Below, piece by piece: positions 5,494-14,900 of a DNA stretch of 36,393 nt (the first letter of the stretch is position 1; each line of letters begins with the position of its first letter). The stretch comes from Bacteroidota bacterium (lineage in GTDB: Bacteria; Bacteroidota; Bacteroidia; Chitinophagales; Chitinophagaceae). Location: assembly GCA_013288745.1 (NCBI GenBank), contig JABDBG010000019.1, positions 1-36,393 of the forward strand. The letters run 5' to 3'. A program made the translations under genes and the position numbers. The notes beneath the pieces were generated by a model. That model was given only the letters and a program-made list of their open reading frames with translations. It was not told the DNA's origin and ran no database searches.

Positions 5494-7929
5494 TTGTTAT
5501 ACTGCGAAGTGATCATACCGTTGGCATTGCCAAAAACTTACACCTACTCGGTGCCGGACATTTTTGAAAAGAAAGTGCAGGTAGGTTGCAGGGTAGAAGT
5601 AGGTCTTGGAAAAAACAAACGTTACGCTGGTATCATCAAATCGATTGATACGATACAACCTCCTTACGCAACAAAGGATATTTTGAATTTGCTGGATGAT
5701 GAGCCTTTATTGTACCCTGAGCAATTACAATTGTGGCACTGGATAAGTGACTACTACATGTGCAGTGAAGGCGAAGTAATGGCGGCGGCACTACCGGCTC
5801 ATTTTAAATTAAGCGGCGAAACCATCTTATTGTACAATGAAGATTACGGTGATGATTTTGATGGTTTTGATAATGAGGAATATGTATTGGCAGAAGCATT
5901 GTTAATTAAAAAGCAGCTAAATATAGGTGAAGTACAACAAGTGCTGGATATAAACAACGTATATCCTGTAATAAAAAGATTGATAGATAAAAAGGTTTGT
6001 CTGGTTTGGGAATCTTTGAGCGAGCGCTATCAAACCAAAAAAGAGAATTTTGTTTTACTGAATCCACAATATGATAACGAGACAGCTTTGGCTGATCTCT
6101 TAAATAACTGGAGTGGCGCGCCAAAGCAAATGGAATTGTTGCTGAGTTATTTGCACCTTATAAAAACAGAAGGAGAAGTAACACAACCGGCATTATTGAA
6201 AAAGTCCGGCGCATCTGTCGCGCAATTGAAGGGGTTGGCAGATAAAAAAATATTACTGATAGAAAAACGTAGCGTAGACAGGATCAAAATGCCGCCCAAA
6301 GCAATGCAGACGGATTTTGATCTAAGTGCGGCCCAGCAAAAAGCATTTACAGAAGTTAAGGAAAGCTTTACCGATAAAGGTGTTTGTTTATTGCATGGCG
6401 TAACAAGCAGCGGTAAAACGCAGATCTATATTAAACTGATCGAAGAATATTACAAACAAGGTAAACAGGTTCTATACTTGCTACCGGAAATTGCATTAAC
6501 GGCACAAATGATCCGCCGTTTGCAAATGCATTTTGGTGGTAATATTGCGATCTATCATTCTAAATTCAATAACAATGAACGCGTTGAATTATGGAACAAG
6601 ATAAAAACAGGCGAGACGAGAATTGTGTTAGGTGCAAGAAGTGCTTTGTTTTTGCCCTTTAAAGACTTAGGATTGATCGTTGTTGATGAAGAGCATGATC
6701 CATCATTTAAACAACAGGATCCCGCGCCACGGTATAATGCACGCGATGCTGCGATATTTTATGCATCGCTTTTTAAAGCCAAAGTTTTATTGGGAAGCGC
6801 TACGCCATCGATCGAAAGTTATTTTAATGCACAAAGAGGTAAATATGGTTTGGTAGAATTGTTTGAAAGATTTGGCGGCATTCATTTGCCTGTCATTGAA
6901 ATTATTGATACCAGAAAAGTGGTGCAAAAAGGTAAAGTGATGTTATCGCCACAACTAAAAGAAGCGATCGAAAAAACAGTGGAGCATGGCAGACAGGTTA
7001 TTCTTTTTCAAAACAGAAGAGGTTATTCTCCATATATTATTTGCGGCACCTGCGGCTATTTACCTCAGTGTGTTAATTGCGATGTAACATTGACGCTGCA
7101 TAAATTTTCGAACAAGCTGCATTGTCATTATTGCGGTACAACTTATCCTAAATTAGTAGAATGCCCGGCTTGCGGAACAGTTAACTGGGCAGAGAAAAAT
7201 TTCGGCACGGAAAAGATCGAGGAGATGATCGAAGATGAATTTCCGAAATTGAAAGTGGCCAGGATGGACGTTGATTCGGTAAGAGGAAAATCTGCTCATG
7301 ATAACCTGATAAAATTGTTTGAACAACAACGCATAGACGTATTAGTTGGCACACAAATGGTGGTTAAAGGATTGGATTTCGAGAAGGTTAGCCTGGTAGG
7401 AATTTTAGATGCAGATGGTTTGCTAAGCTTTGCAGATTTCAGGGTGAATGAGCGGGCCTTTCAATTGATGGAACAGGTAAGCGGCCGTGCCGGAAGAAAA
7501 GACGAGCAGGGAAAAGTATTGATACAAGCATCGGCGATCAATCATCCGGTATTGCAATTTGTGCAGCAGCATGATTATAAAAAAATGTATGAATTTGAAT
7601 TGGTGAACCGAAAAGAATTTGCTTATCCGCCCTATAGCCGTATCATTCATATCACTTTAAAACACAAAGTAAAAGAAGTGGTGGATGACGCTGCTAATAA
7701 ATTAGGTGAAGCAATGCAAAAAGAATTGCGGAACTTTATAGTCGGTCCGGCAGCACCGGTTGTTGGCAGAATTCGAAATCAATATTTAATGGAGTTATTG
7801 ATAAAGCTGCCTTTAGATAGTAAACAAATACAACAGTATAAAAAGATAATTCGTCACCATTTTAATTTGCTACTGACAGAGAAAAGATTCGCTTCGGTAA
7901 CAATGATCGCAGATGTAGATAGCGTTTAA
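5494..7929 (+). CDS. priA: primosomal protein N', replication restart helicase PriA
   Basis: PriA recognises stalled replication forks, unwinds DNA 3'-5' and loads the primosome. The 811-residue product has the N-terminal DNA-binding region (EVIIPLALPKTYTYSVP), Walker A GVTSSGKT (302-309), DEEH (398-401), a zinc-binding cysteine block (about 517-560, opening CGTCGYLPQC) and a C-terminal helicase lobe with a VSGRAGR motif. Length is typical of the bacteroidete enzyme. The start is TTG at 5494: an in-frame TAG lies two codons upstream, no ATG is available nearby, and the conserved N-terminus begins at once. murB follows after two bases, so the two are co-transcribed. Confidence 0.95.
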   Translation: MLYCEVIIPLALPKTYTYSVPDIFEKKVQVGCRVEVGLGKNKRYAGIIKSIDTIQPPYATKDILNLLDDEPLLYPEQLQLWHWISDYYMCSEGEVMAAALPAHFKLSGETILLYNEDYGDDFDGFDNEEYVLAEALLIKKQLNIGEVQQVLDINNVYPVIKRLIDKKVCLVWESLSERYQTKKENFVLLNPQYDNETALADLLNNWSGAPKQMELLLSYLHLIKTEGEVTQPALLKKSGASVAQLKGLADKKILLIEKRSVDRIKMPPKAMQTDFDLSAAQQKAFTEVKESFTDKGVCLLHGVTSSGKTQIYIKLIEEYYKQGKQVLYLLPEIALTAQMIRRLQMHFGGNIAIYHSKFNNNERVELWNKIKTGETRIVLGARSALFLPFKDLGLIVVDEEHDPSFKQQDPAPRYNARDAAIFYASLFKAKVLLGSATPSIESYFNAQRGKYGLVELFERFGGIHLPVIEIIDTRKVVQKGKVMLSPQLKEAIEKTVEHGRQVILFQNRRGYSPYIICGTCGYLPQCVNCDVTLTLHKFSNKLHCHYCGTTYPKLVECPACGTVNWAEKNFGTEKIEEMIEDEFPKLKVARMDVDSVRGKSAHDNLIKLFEQQRIDVLVGTQMVVKGLDFEKVSLVGILDADGLLSFADFRVNERAFQLMEQVSGRAGRKDEQGKVLIQASAINHPVLQFVQQHDYKKMYEFELVNRKEFAYPPYSRIIHITLKHKVKEVVDDAANKLGEAMQKELRNFIVGPAAPVVGRIRNQYLMELLIKLPLDSKQIQQYKKIIRHHFNLLLTEKRFASVTMIADVDSV

Positions 7930-7931
7930 CT

Positions 7932-8954
7932 ATGGATATACAAGCTAACATATCGCTTAAAAAATTCAACACATTTGGAATAGATGCACATGCGAGGTAT
8001 TTCTCCAGGTTTAAAACCGTAGAAGAATTACATGACCTGCTTGATCTGAGAAAATCAATCGTTGATCTTTCTTCTTTTAGTGTATTAGGAGGAGGTAGTA
8101 ATATTTTGTTTACAAAAAACTACGATGGACTTATTTTAAAGAATGAATTAAAAGGAATAAAAAAAATAAAAGAAGATGAGCACCATGTATACGTGCAGGC
8201 AGGAGCAGGAGAGAACTGGCATCAGTTTGTATTGTATTGTATTGAAAATAATTTAGCAGGTATAGAAAATCTGTCATTGATACCTGGTAATGTCGGCGCA
8301 TCACCTATGCAAAATATTGGCGCTTATGGCGTAGAAATAAAAGATGTGTTTGCTTATTTAGAAGCGTATTCTATCAAAGAAAAAGTGTTGCATACTTTCA
8401 GTCTCAATGATTGTGAATTAGGGTATCGCGACAGCATATTCAAAAGAAAGTATAAAAATGAATTTATCATCACCAGTGTTACTTACCGCCTGAATAAGCA
8501 ACCGCATTTTAATGTGAGTTATGGCGCGATCAAAGATGAGCTGGAAAAGATGAAAGTGAAGGAGCTAAGTATCAAATCAATCTCACAGGCAGTAATAAAT
8601 ATTCGTAGCAGTAAACTACCTGATCCTGCAAAGATTGGCAATGCAGGAAGCTTCTTTAAAAACCCAACGGTTTCGCGTTCTTTTTTTGAAACATTAAAAA
8701 ATAAGTTTCCCGGTATTGTTGGATATGATGTTCATAATGGAGATATAAAGTTAGCCGCAGGCTGGCTGATAGAACAATGTGGCTGGAAAGGTTTTAGAAA
8801 AGGCGATGCAGGTTGTTATGATAAACAGGCATTGGTATTGGTCAACTACGGAACTGCTACCGGTGATGAAATTTATAATTTAAGCGAAGATATTTTACAA
8901 AGCGTTAAAGAGAAATTCGGTGTTAAGTTAGAACGGGAAGTAAATATTTTTTAA
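7932..8954 (+). CDS. murB: UDP-N-acetylenolpyruvoylglucosamine reductase MurB
   Basis: MurB reduces UDP-GlcNAc-enolpyruvate to UDP-MurNAc with NADPH and FAD, the second committed step of peptidoglycan synthesis. The 340-residue protein has the FAD-binding GGGSNILF (53-60), the GNVGASPMQNIGAYG segment (119-133), the proton donor S240 in GNAGSFFKNP and the C-terminal glutamate E336 in LEREV. This layout and length fit the E. coli-like type I enzyme (342 residues). It follows priA by two bases and ends at a strong terminator. Confidence 0.96.
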   Translation: MDIQANISLKKFNTFGIDAHARYFSRFKTVEELHDLLDLRKSIVDLSSFSVLGGGSNILFTKNYDGLILKNELKGIKKIKEDEHHVYVQAGAGENWHQFVLYCIENNLAGIENLSLIPGNVGASPMQNIGAYGVEIKDVFAYLEAYSIKEKVLHTFSLNDCELGYRDSIFKRKYKNEFIITSVTYRLNKQPHFNVSYGAIKDELEKMKVKELSIKSISQAVINIRSSKLPDPAKIGNAGSFFKNPTVSRSFFETLKNKFPGIVGYDVHNGDIKLAAGWLIEQCGWKGFRKGDAGCYDKQALVLVNYGTATGDEIYNLSEDILQSVKEKFGVKLEREVNIF

Positions 8955-8955
8955 T

Positions 8956-8985
8956 AAAAGGGCTGAATTTTTTTTCAGCCCTTTT
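8956..8985. terminator. bidirectional terminator between murB and the AAA ATPase gene
   Basis: AAAAGGGCTGAA (8956-8967), a six-T loop and TTCAGCCCTTTT (8974-8985) form a perfect 12-bp stem flanked by A and T runs. It therefore works for both converging transcripts: priA-murB from the left and the VWA-AAA pair from the right. Confidence 0.9.
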
Positions 8986-8992
8986 TATTGTA

Positions 8993-10525
8993 TTAATTCA
9001 GATCAATCTCATCAAAACCTTCGTCGTCATGAGATTCACTACCCATGCTGAACATACTGCCCATCAGGTCTTTAAATTCAATCTTGCCATCCAATACTTT
9101 TTTGCTGATCAGGGAATGCGCTGCTAAACCGTGTAATACAAATTCCATTAATAGCGCCGCTTCTTTTTCATCAGCCGACTTATAATATTTTTTAACCAGC
9201 GAATGCAACCCATCTACTTTATACAGTAATTGTATTTTATCAGCATCTTTTGTTTCAAAGAACGTATCCAAATGATTGCCTCCATCGAACCATCTTGTGA
9301 TCGCTTTGTAAGGACTTTCTTCAGCTTGCTGTTCCTTGCCTTTTGTTTTTCTTTTCTTTAATGAATCAGGATTAGGGAAGTATAAACCAAACTGTGTACG
9401 AATGGCTTTCTCTAATAAATTAAAAGCAACCTGGTAAGGGCCTTCTTGCTCACCTTCATACACTAATTCTATTTTACCTGTAATAGATGGGATGATGCCG
9501 ACCATATCGCTGATCCAAACCTGAGTTTGTTTTTCGTTGTTGATGATCGCCCTGCGTTCTGCAGCACTCATGGCATTTTCATAAGCCGCAATGGTTAACC
9601 TCGCACTTACACCACTTTTTTTATCAACCAGCTCACTTCCTCTTGCTTCAAAAGAAACCTGTTCGATCAATCTTTTAACCAGGTCGCTGATCTTTACTCT
9701 TTGTAACTGGTCATCATAAATATCCGCTTCCTGTTCGGTGATCGCTAAAGAGGTTTCGATTGATTTTGGATAGTGCGTTAAGATCTGGCTCTCGATCCTG
9801 TCTTTTAAAGGTGTAACGATACTTCCTCTGTTGGTATAATCTTCAGGATTGGCTGTAAATACAAACATAACGTCTAAGGGTAAACGCAATTTAAAACCGC
9901 GTATCTGCAGGTCGCCTTCTTCTAAAATATTAAATAGAGAAACCTGGATCCTTGCCTGCAGATCGGGTAATTCATTAATTACAAAAATGCTGCGGTTACT
10001 TCTGGGAATGATACCGTAATGCAGAACACGCTCATCTGCGAAGCTCAATTTTAAATTTGCCGCTTTGATAGGATCAATATCGCCGATCAGATCAGCCACA
10101 CTAACATCAGGCGTAGCAAGTTTTTCACCATAACGCTGACTACGGTGCAGCCAGGCAATAGGTGTATTGTCGCCATGTGCTTCAATCAAATCAATGGCAT
10201 AACGTGAAATGGGTTGTAGAGGATCATCATTGATCTCACTGCCTGCAATTACAGGAATATACTCATCCAATAACTGGATCATTTGCCTGGCCATACGCGT
10301 TTTTGCTTGTCCGCGTAAACCTAAAAACAAAATATTGTGACGGGATAACAAAGCTCTTTCAGTATCCGGGATAACAGAATCCTCGTACCCTAAAATACCG
10401 GGGAAAGTTGTTTCTTTTGCTTTGATCTTTTTAATAAGGTTATTGCGGATCTCATCTTTGACGCTTGTTGTAATATATCCGTTCTTCTTTAATTCGCCGA
10501 GTGTTTTAATTTTTGTGATATCCAT
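8993..10525 (-). CDS. MoxR/ChlI-like AAA+ ATPase
   Basis: This 510-residue AAA+ ATPase belongs to the MoxR/magnesium-chelatase-I clade. Such proteins usually act with a VWA partner as chaperones that insert metals or assemble complexes. The P-loop is GLRGQAKT (69-76), with the Ala-Lys-Thr ending common in MoxR proteins. The Walker B region reads FVINELPDLQ (181-190), with Asn in place of the first acidic residue. As far as I know this NELPDL form is usual in the subgroup rather than a loss. Sensor 1 is at N226 (FVFTANPEDY). A C-terminal helical region and an acidic tail follow. It lies 22 bases after the VWA gene, so the pair is one operon. No chelatase subunits or porphyrin genes are nearby, so a chelatase role is not supported. 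Confidence 0.85.
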   Translation of the reverse strand: MDITKIKTLGELKKNGYITTSVKDEIRNNLIKKIKAKETTFPGILGYEDSVIPDTERALLSRHNILFLGLRGQAKTRMARQMIQLLDEYIPVIAGSEINDDPLQPISRYAIDLIEAHGDNTPIAWLHRSQRYGEKLATPDVSVADLIGDIDPIKAANLKLSFADERVLHYGIIPRSNRSIFVINELPDLQARIQVSLFNILEEGDLQIRGFKLRLPLDVMFVFTANPEDYTNRGSIVTPLKDRIESQILTHYPKSIETSLAITEQEADIYDDQLQRVKISDLVKRLIEQVSFEARGSELVDKKSGVSARLTIAAYENAMSAAERRAIINNEKQTQVWISDMVGIIPSITGKIELVYEGEQEGPYQVAFNLLEKAIRTQFGLYFPNPDSLKKRKTKGKEQQAEESPYKAITRWFDGGNHLDTFFETKDADKIQLLYKVDGLHSLVKKYYKSADEKEAALLMEFVLHGLAAHSLISKKVLDGKIEFKDLMGSMFSMGSESHDDEGFDEIDLN

Positions 10526-10547
10526 TGGTATTTTTTAATTGTATCGA

Positions 10548-11645
10548 TTAATAAACTGTCTTTCTTTTTCCGCTTTCAAAATCTTTAAATATAAAAGAGC
10601 CTAAATTATCTAATCCTGCAAAAAACGCCTTGCCATTATTTGTTTCGGTAAATTCCTGAACAAATTTTTGAAGATAAGGATCCGTTGCGATCATAAATGT
10701 TGTGATAGGTATTTTTAATTTTTTGCATTGTGTTGCCAGGTTCATGCAACGGTTCAATATTTTTCTATCTACCCCAAAACTATTTTTATAATAACGGTTG
10801 CCAACTTTTAAACAGGTAGGCTTACCATCAGTTATCATAAATATCTGCTTATTAGGATTTCTTCTTTTTCTTAAGATGTCCATCGCTAATTCAAGTCCGG
10901 CAACAGTATTCGTGTGGTAAGGACCTACTTGTAAATAAGGCAGGTCTTTTACTTCTATTGTCCACGCATCGTTTCCAAACACTACAATATCCAATGTGTC
11001 TTTTGGGTATTTTGTTTTGATCAATTCGCTTAGCGCCATGGCTACTTTTTTTGCAGGTGTTATCCTGTCCTCGCCGTATAATATCATGCTATGCGAAATA
11101 TCGATCATCAATACGGTGGAGGTTTGCCCTTTATAATCAGTTTCTCTGATATCAAGATCATCTTCATGCAAAGAGAAATTTTCTACTCCGTGATTGATTT
11201 GTGCATTGCGGATGGAAGCTGTAAAATCAATTTGCTCTAATGTGTCGCCAAATTGATATGGTCTTGTTTCCGGATTGATCTCATCTCCGCCACCGGGTTT
11301 AAATGTATTGTGATTACCCTGCTTCGTTTTTTTTATTTTGCCGAAGATCTCATCCAGACTTTTTTTGCGAATACCCTGCTCTGTTTTTGGAGTGATCTTT
11401 ATTTCGCCATTCTGTTTGTTTTCGTCGATATAACCTTTGTCTTTTAGGTCTTCATAAAAATCCCCCATCCCATATTCATCGTTAGTAAGGTTGTATTGTT
11501 TATCCAGCTCGTTCATCCATTGCATAGCTTCATTAACATCTCCGCTGGTATATGTAAGTATTTGCGTAAACACATCGAGTAGCTGTTCAAATGGTGATTT
11601 GCTATTTTGGTTTGGGTTGTATTTGGAAAAATTGAAGCCTTTCAT
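10548..11645 (-). CDS. VWA-domain protein, partner of the adjacent AAA+ ATPase
   Basis: From the ATG at 11645 this is a 365-residue soluble protein with a C-terminal von Willebrand factor A domain. The metal-ion-dependent adhesion site is intact: DISHS (D182, S184, S186), a threonine in the YHTNT loop (near 245-247) and D273 in MITDGKP. The N-terminal half is charged and helical with no signal peptide. The frame can be extended to an ATG at 11732, but those 29 extra codons cross an AT-rich direct repeat, while MKGFNFSKYNP looks like a normal cytoplasmic start. The order VWA then AAA with 22 bases between suggests a MoxR-VWA-type chaperone system. Its client is unknown. Confidence 0.82.
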   Translation of the reverse strand: MKGFNFSKYNPNQNSKSPFEQLLDVFTQILTYTSGDVNEAMQWMNELDKQYNLTNDEYGMGDFYEDLKDKGYIDENKQNGEIKITPKTEQGIRKKSLDEIFGKIKKTKQGNHNTFKPGGGDEINPETRPYQFGDTLEQIDFTASIRNAQINHGVENFSLHEDDLDIRETDYKGQTSTVLMIDISHSMILYGEDRITPAKKVAMALSELIKTKYPKDTLDIVVFGNDAWTIEVKDLPYLQVGPYHTNTVAGLELAMDILRKRRNPNKQIFMITDGKPTCLKVGNRYYKNSFGVDRKILNRCMNLATQCKKLKIPITTFMIATDPYLQKFVQEFTETNNGKAFFAGLDNLGSFIFKDFESGKRKTVY

Positions 11646-11659
11646 TGGTGAATAATTTA

Positions 11660-11689
11660 GATAATTGATTGACTGATAATCGATTAAAA
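11660..11689. repeat. 15-base imperfect direct repeat upstream of the VWA gene
   Basis: GATAATTGATTGACT (11660-11674) is followed directly by GATAATCGATTAAAA (11675-11689). It resembles the heptamer-type spacers near plsC and favours the later start for the VWA gene. Confidence 0.5.
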
Positions 11690-11862
11690 AAGGAGTTCTT
11701 TTAATTAAGTCAAAAAATCGATGGTGCAACACACAATTTACGTAATATTTAGGCTTGTAGCACTTATAACAGAAGATTTTGTGTAGTAATTATTCGATAA
11801 ATAAGGTCGTTTTAGGGCTTTTAAAGCTCTGGTTAAGAACTTGTTATTATTTCTTTCCAATC

Positions 11863-11895
11863 TGTGATATTCTTAACAATAAATCTGTACCTTTG
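11863..11895 (+). promoter_or_regulatory. Bacteroidota-type promoter of the giant GH71/99-like gene
   Basis: TGTG (11863-11866), a 21-base spacer and TACCTTTG (11888-11895) fit the consensus, with the -7 box a full match. The predicted start near 11900 gives a leader of about 32 bases before the ATG at 11932. No Shine-Dalgarno sequence is present, as is usual in this phylum. Confidence 0.6.
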
Positions 11896-11931
11896 AAACG
11901 CTTAATGAAATAAATAAAAACGATTGTCTGT

Positions 11932-14900
11932 ATGAAGAAATGTTTACACTTCTCTTTGTCGCTTGCACTTTACTGTCTACTATATTCGAATGCAAATGCA
12001 CAATGTACACCTGTAGCGGTTACAAAAACCAACAGCACAAAAGTGTATGTACATTATATGCCCTGGTTTGCAGGGCCTATAAATCCTAATGCAACAAGTT
12101 CATACACCTGGGGACCGCATTGGTATGAAAATGGCGGCGACAACTCCAATACTCCAAATACTTTTACAAGTGTTACTGATTATACGGGAACAAATGTTAC
12201 GGTACGTAATATTGACGGGCATTATCATCCATTGATCGGGCCATATGATGAAACTGATCCTTATGTAGAAGAGTACCATTTATTATTAATGAAATTATCG
12301 GGTATCGATGGTGTGATGATCGATTGGTATGGTTTAGCAGGGAATGGCGCAAGTGATGCAGGAGCTAACCAAACCAATACAGCTGCCATGATTTCTCAAA
12401 TGGGGAATTACGGACTTAAATACGGATTGATCGTTGAGGATAAGGCAATGACAAATATCGGAGCTAACTTAAGCTATGCTGCAAGTAATTATTTCACAGA
12501 TGCTAATTATATAAAATTAGGAGACATGAGGGCCGGCGATCCGAACGCAGGAGCTCCTTTGGTTGGAGTGTTCGGTCCAATAACCTATAAATCAGGAAGT
12601 AGCTGGGCCAATCTTGGAAATACAAAAGCTTTCTTAACACTATACGGCCAGGCCTGGAATACAGTGCAAGGTACTGCCGGCGGAACATTTATGTGGCCTT
12701 ATCCTCAAGCAGGGCAGGGTATTGTAAATGGTGTTCCAGCCTGGTACAATGATGCCAATACTTACTATAATGGTAGCTTCTATACAGGGGGTGCGCCGAA
12801 TGTGTTTAATAACAAACAAGAAAACGGAGTAGGTTTAGGAAACAATGTAGTATTAGGAACAGCATACCAAGGCTTTAATGATTTTTATGGCGGCGGCGGT
12901 GCAGACGCAGATGGTATAATTCCACGTAACTATGGAGCAAGCGGTAATACGTTAAGCACCATGTTAAATTTAGCGCAGGCAAATAAGGGAGAGATAGCGG
13001 GTATTCAAATTGCTACATGGAATGATTTCAGCGAAGGAACAATTATTGAACCAACGGTAGAATTCGGTTTTCAAAGTTTGGTTACCGTACAACAATTTAC
13101 GGGAGTTCCCTATACAGAAACTGATCTTAGATATATTGATACCTTATACATGCTAAGAAAGCAATATAATGGCAATAGTTCTATTGAAGCAGCCTTAGAC
13201 CAGGCTTCATGTGATATGAAGCAGTTGAATACTTCTGTAGGGGAAGCATTGCTTGCTTGTATTCGTAAAACAGGAACTACAAGCTGTGCAAGCGGTCCTG
13301 GAATGAGCAATCAATCTACCAGCGTTACAGTTGGCGGAACAGTTAATTATACGATCGTTGCTTCTACAGCAAACGGTGCAATAACGGGATACGGTGCAAC
13401 AGGATTGCCATCAGGTTTAAGTGTTAACACAACAACGGGCGTGATCAGCGGTACTACATTTGCTGATCCGGGAGTTTATAATATTACTATCAGTGCAACA
13501 AATAGCCATGCTACTTCATCAGCTACATTAACATTAACCGTTAATGAGACAAGTACATTGCAACCTTATCTAGGTACAATTGCTCAAATCCCCGGCGTTA
13601 TACAAGCAGAAAATTATGATTATGGCGGACAAGCGCTTGCTTATAATGATAATGATGCGATTGATAATGGGGCTGCTACGGGATGTACATTTAGAACAGG
13701 CGAAGGTGTAGATATTGAAAATTGTGCAGATGCAGGTGGAGGGTATGATGTAGGCTGGACAAATGCCGGAGAATGGATGAAGTACACCGTAAATGTTAAT
13801 ACTGCAGGAACGTATACAATGACCGGCCGCGTAGCTACAGGAGGTGGTACGGCTACGACTAAGTTTCATGTGATGTTAGGGGCTACAAATATTGGGACCA
13901 TTACCGTTCCTAATACAGGAGGATGGGCTACTTTTCAAACAAGTGCAAACGTTACAACACCTGCACTTACAACAGGGCAGCAGACATTACAAATTTTTGA
14001 AGATTCTGGAAATTACAACATCAATTATTTAACATTTACGCTCAATGCACCTGCTAAACCTGTTATAACATCCAACACTGCAACAGGTACAGTTGGTACA
14101 GCGTTTACGTACACAATAACTGCAACAAATACACCAACAAGTTATACTGCGTCTGCATTACCAGCAGGTTTATCTTTCAATACAGCAACAGGTGTAATTA
14201 GTGGTACGCCAACAACAGCGGGTGGCCCTACAACAGTGAATATCACCGCAACAAATTCCGGTGGCACAGGAACAGGTACTGTATCTATTACAATAAATCC
14301 TCCGGCGCCGGTAGTTACAACGAATACTGCGACGGGTACATTCGGCACTGCATTTACATACACTATCAGTGCGACAAACACACCGACAAGTTATACAGCA
14401 ACACCGTTACCAGGTGGTTTGACATTTAATACAGCAACAGGTGTTATCAGTGGCACGCCAACAACAGCGGGTTCTACAACGGTAAACATTACAGCCACAA
14501 ATGCAGGAGGAACAGGAACGGGTACAGTAACGATCACTATCAGTGCGGCAAAACCAGTAGTAACAACAAATACAGCAACTGGCACAGTTGGTACAGCATT
14601 TACCTATACGATCAGTGCGACAAATACACCAACAAGTTATACTGCAACACCATTGCCAGCAGGATTAACATTTAATACGGCAACAGGTGTTATCAGTGGA
14701 ACGCCAACAACGGCTGGCCCTACAACAGTAAATATCAGTGCAACAAATGCAGGCGGGACAGGGACAGGAACAGTTACAATCACGATCTCCAATCCGGCCC
14801 CACCGGTAATATCAAGCGGCGCTACTGCCAATGGTGTTGTAGGTACTGCGTTTGCAGGTTATACAATAACTGCAAGCAATACACCAACAAGTTATGGAGC

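Noticed and set aside
10000-10525. Loss of Walker B acidity (NELPD) in the AAA ATPase as a sign of inactivity
   Set aside because: The NELPDL form appears to be typical of this MoxR/ChlI subgroup, and the glutamate is retained.
11646-11732. N-terminal extension of the VWA protein
   Set aside because: The extra 29 codons cross an imperfect AT-rich direct repeat and look like spacer DNA; MKGFNFSKYNP is the better start.
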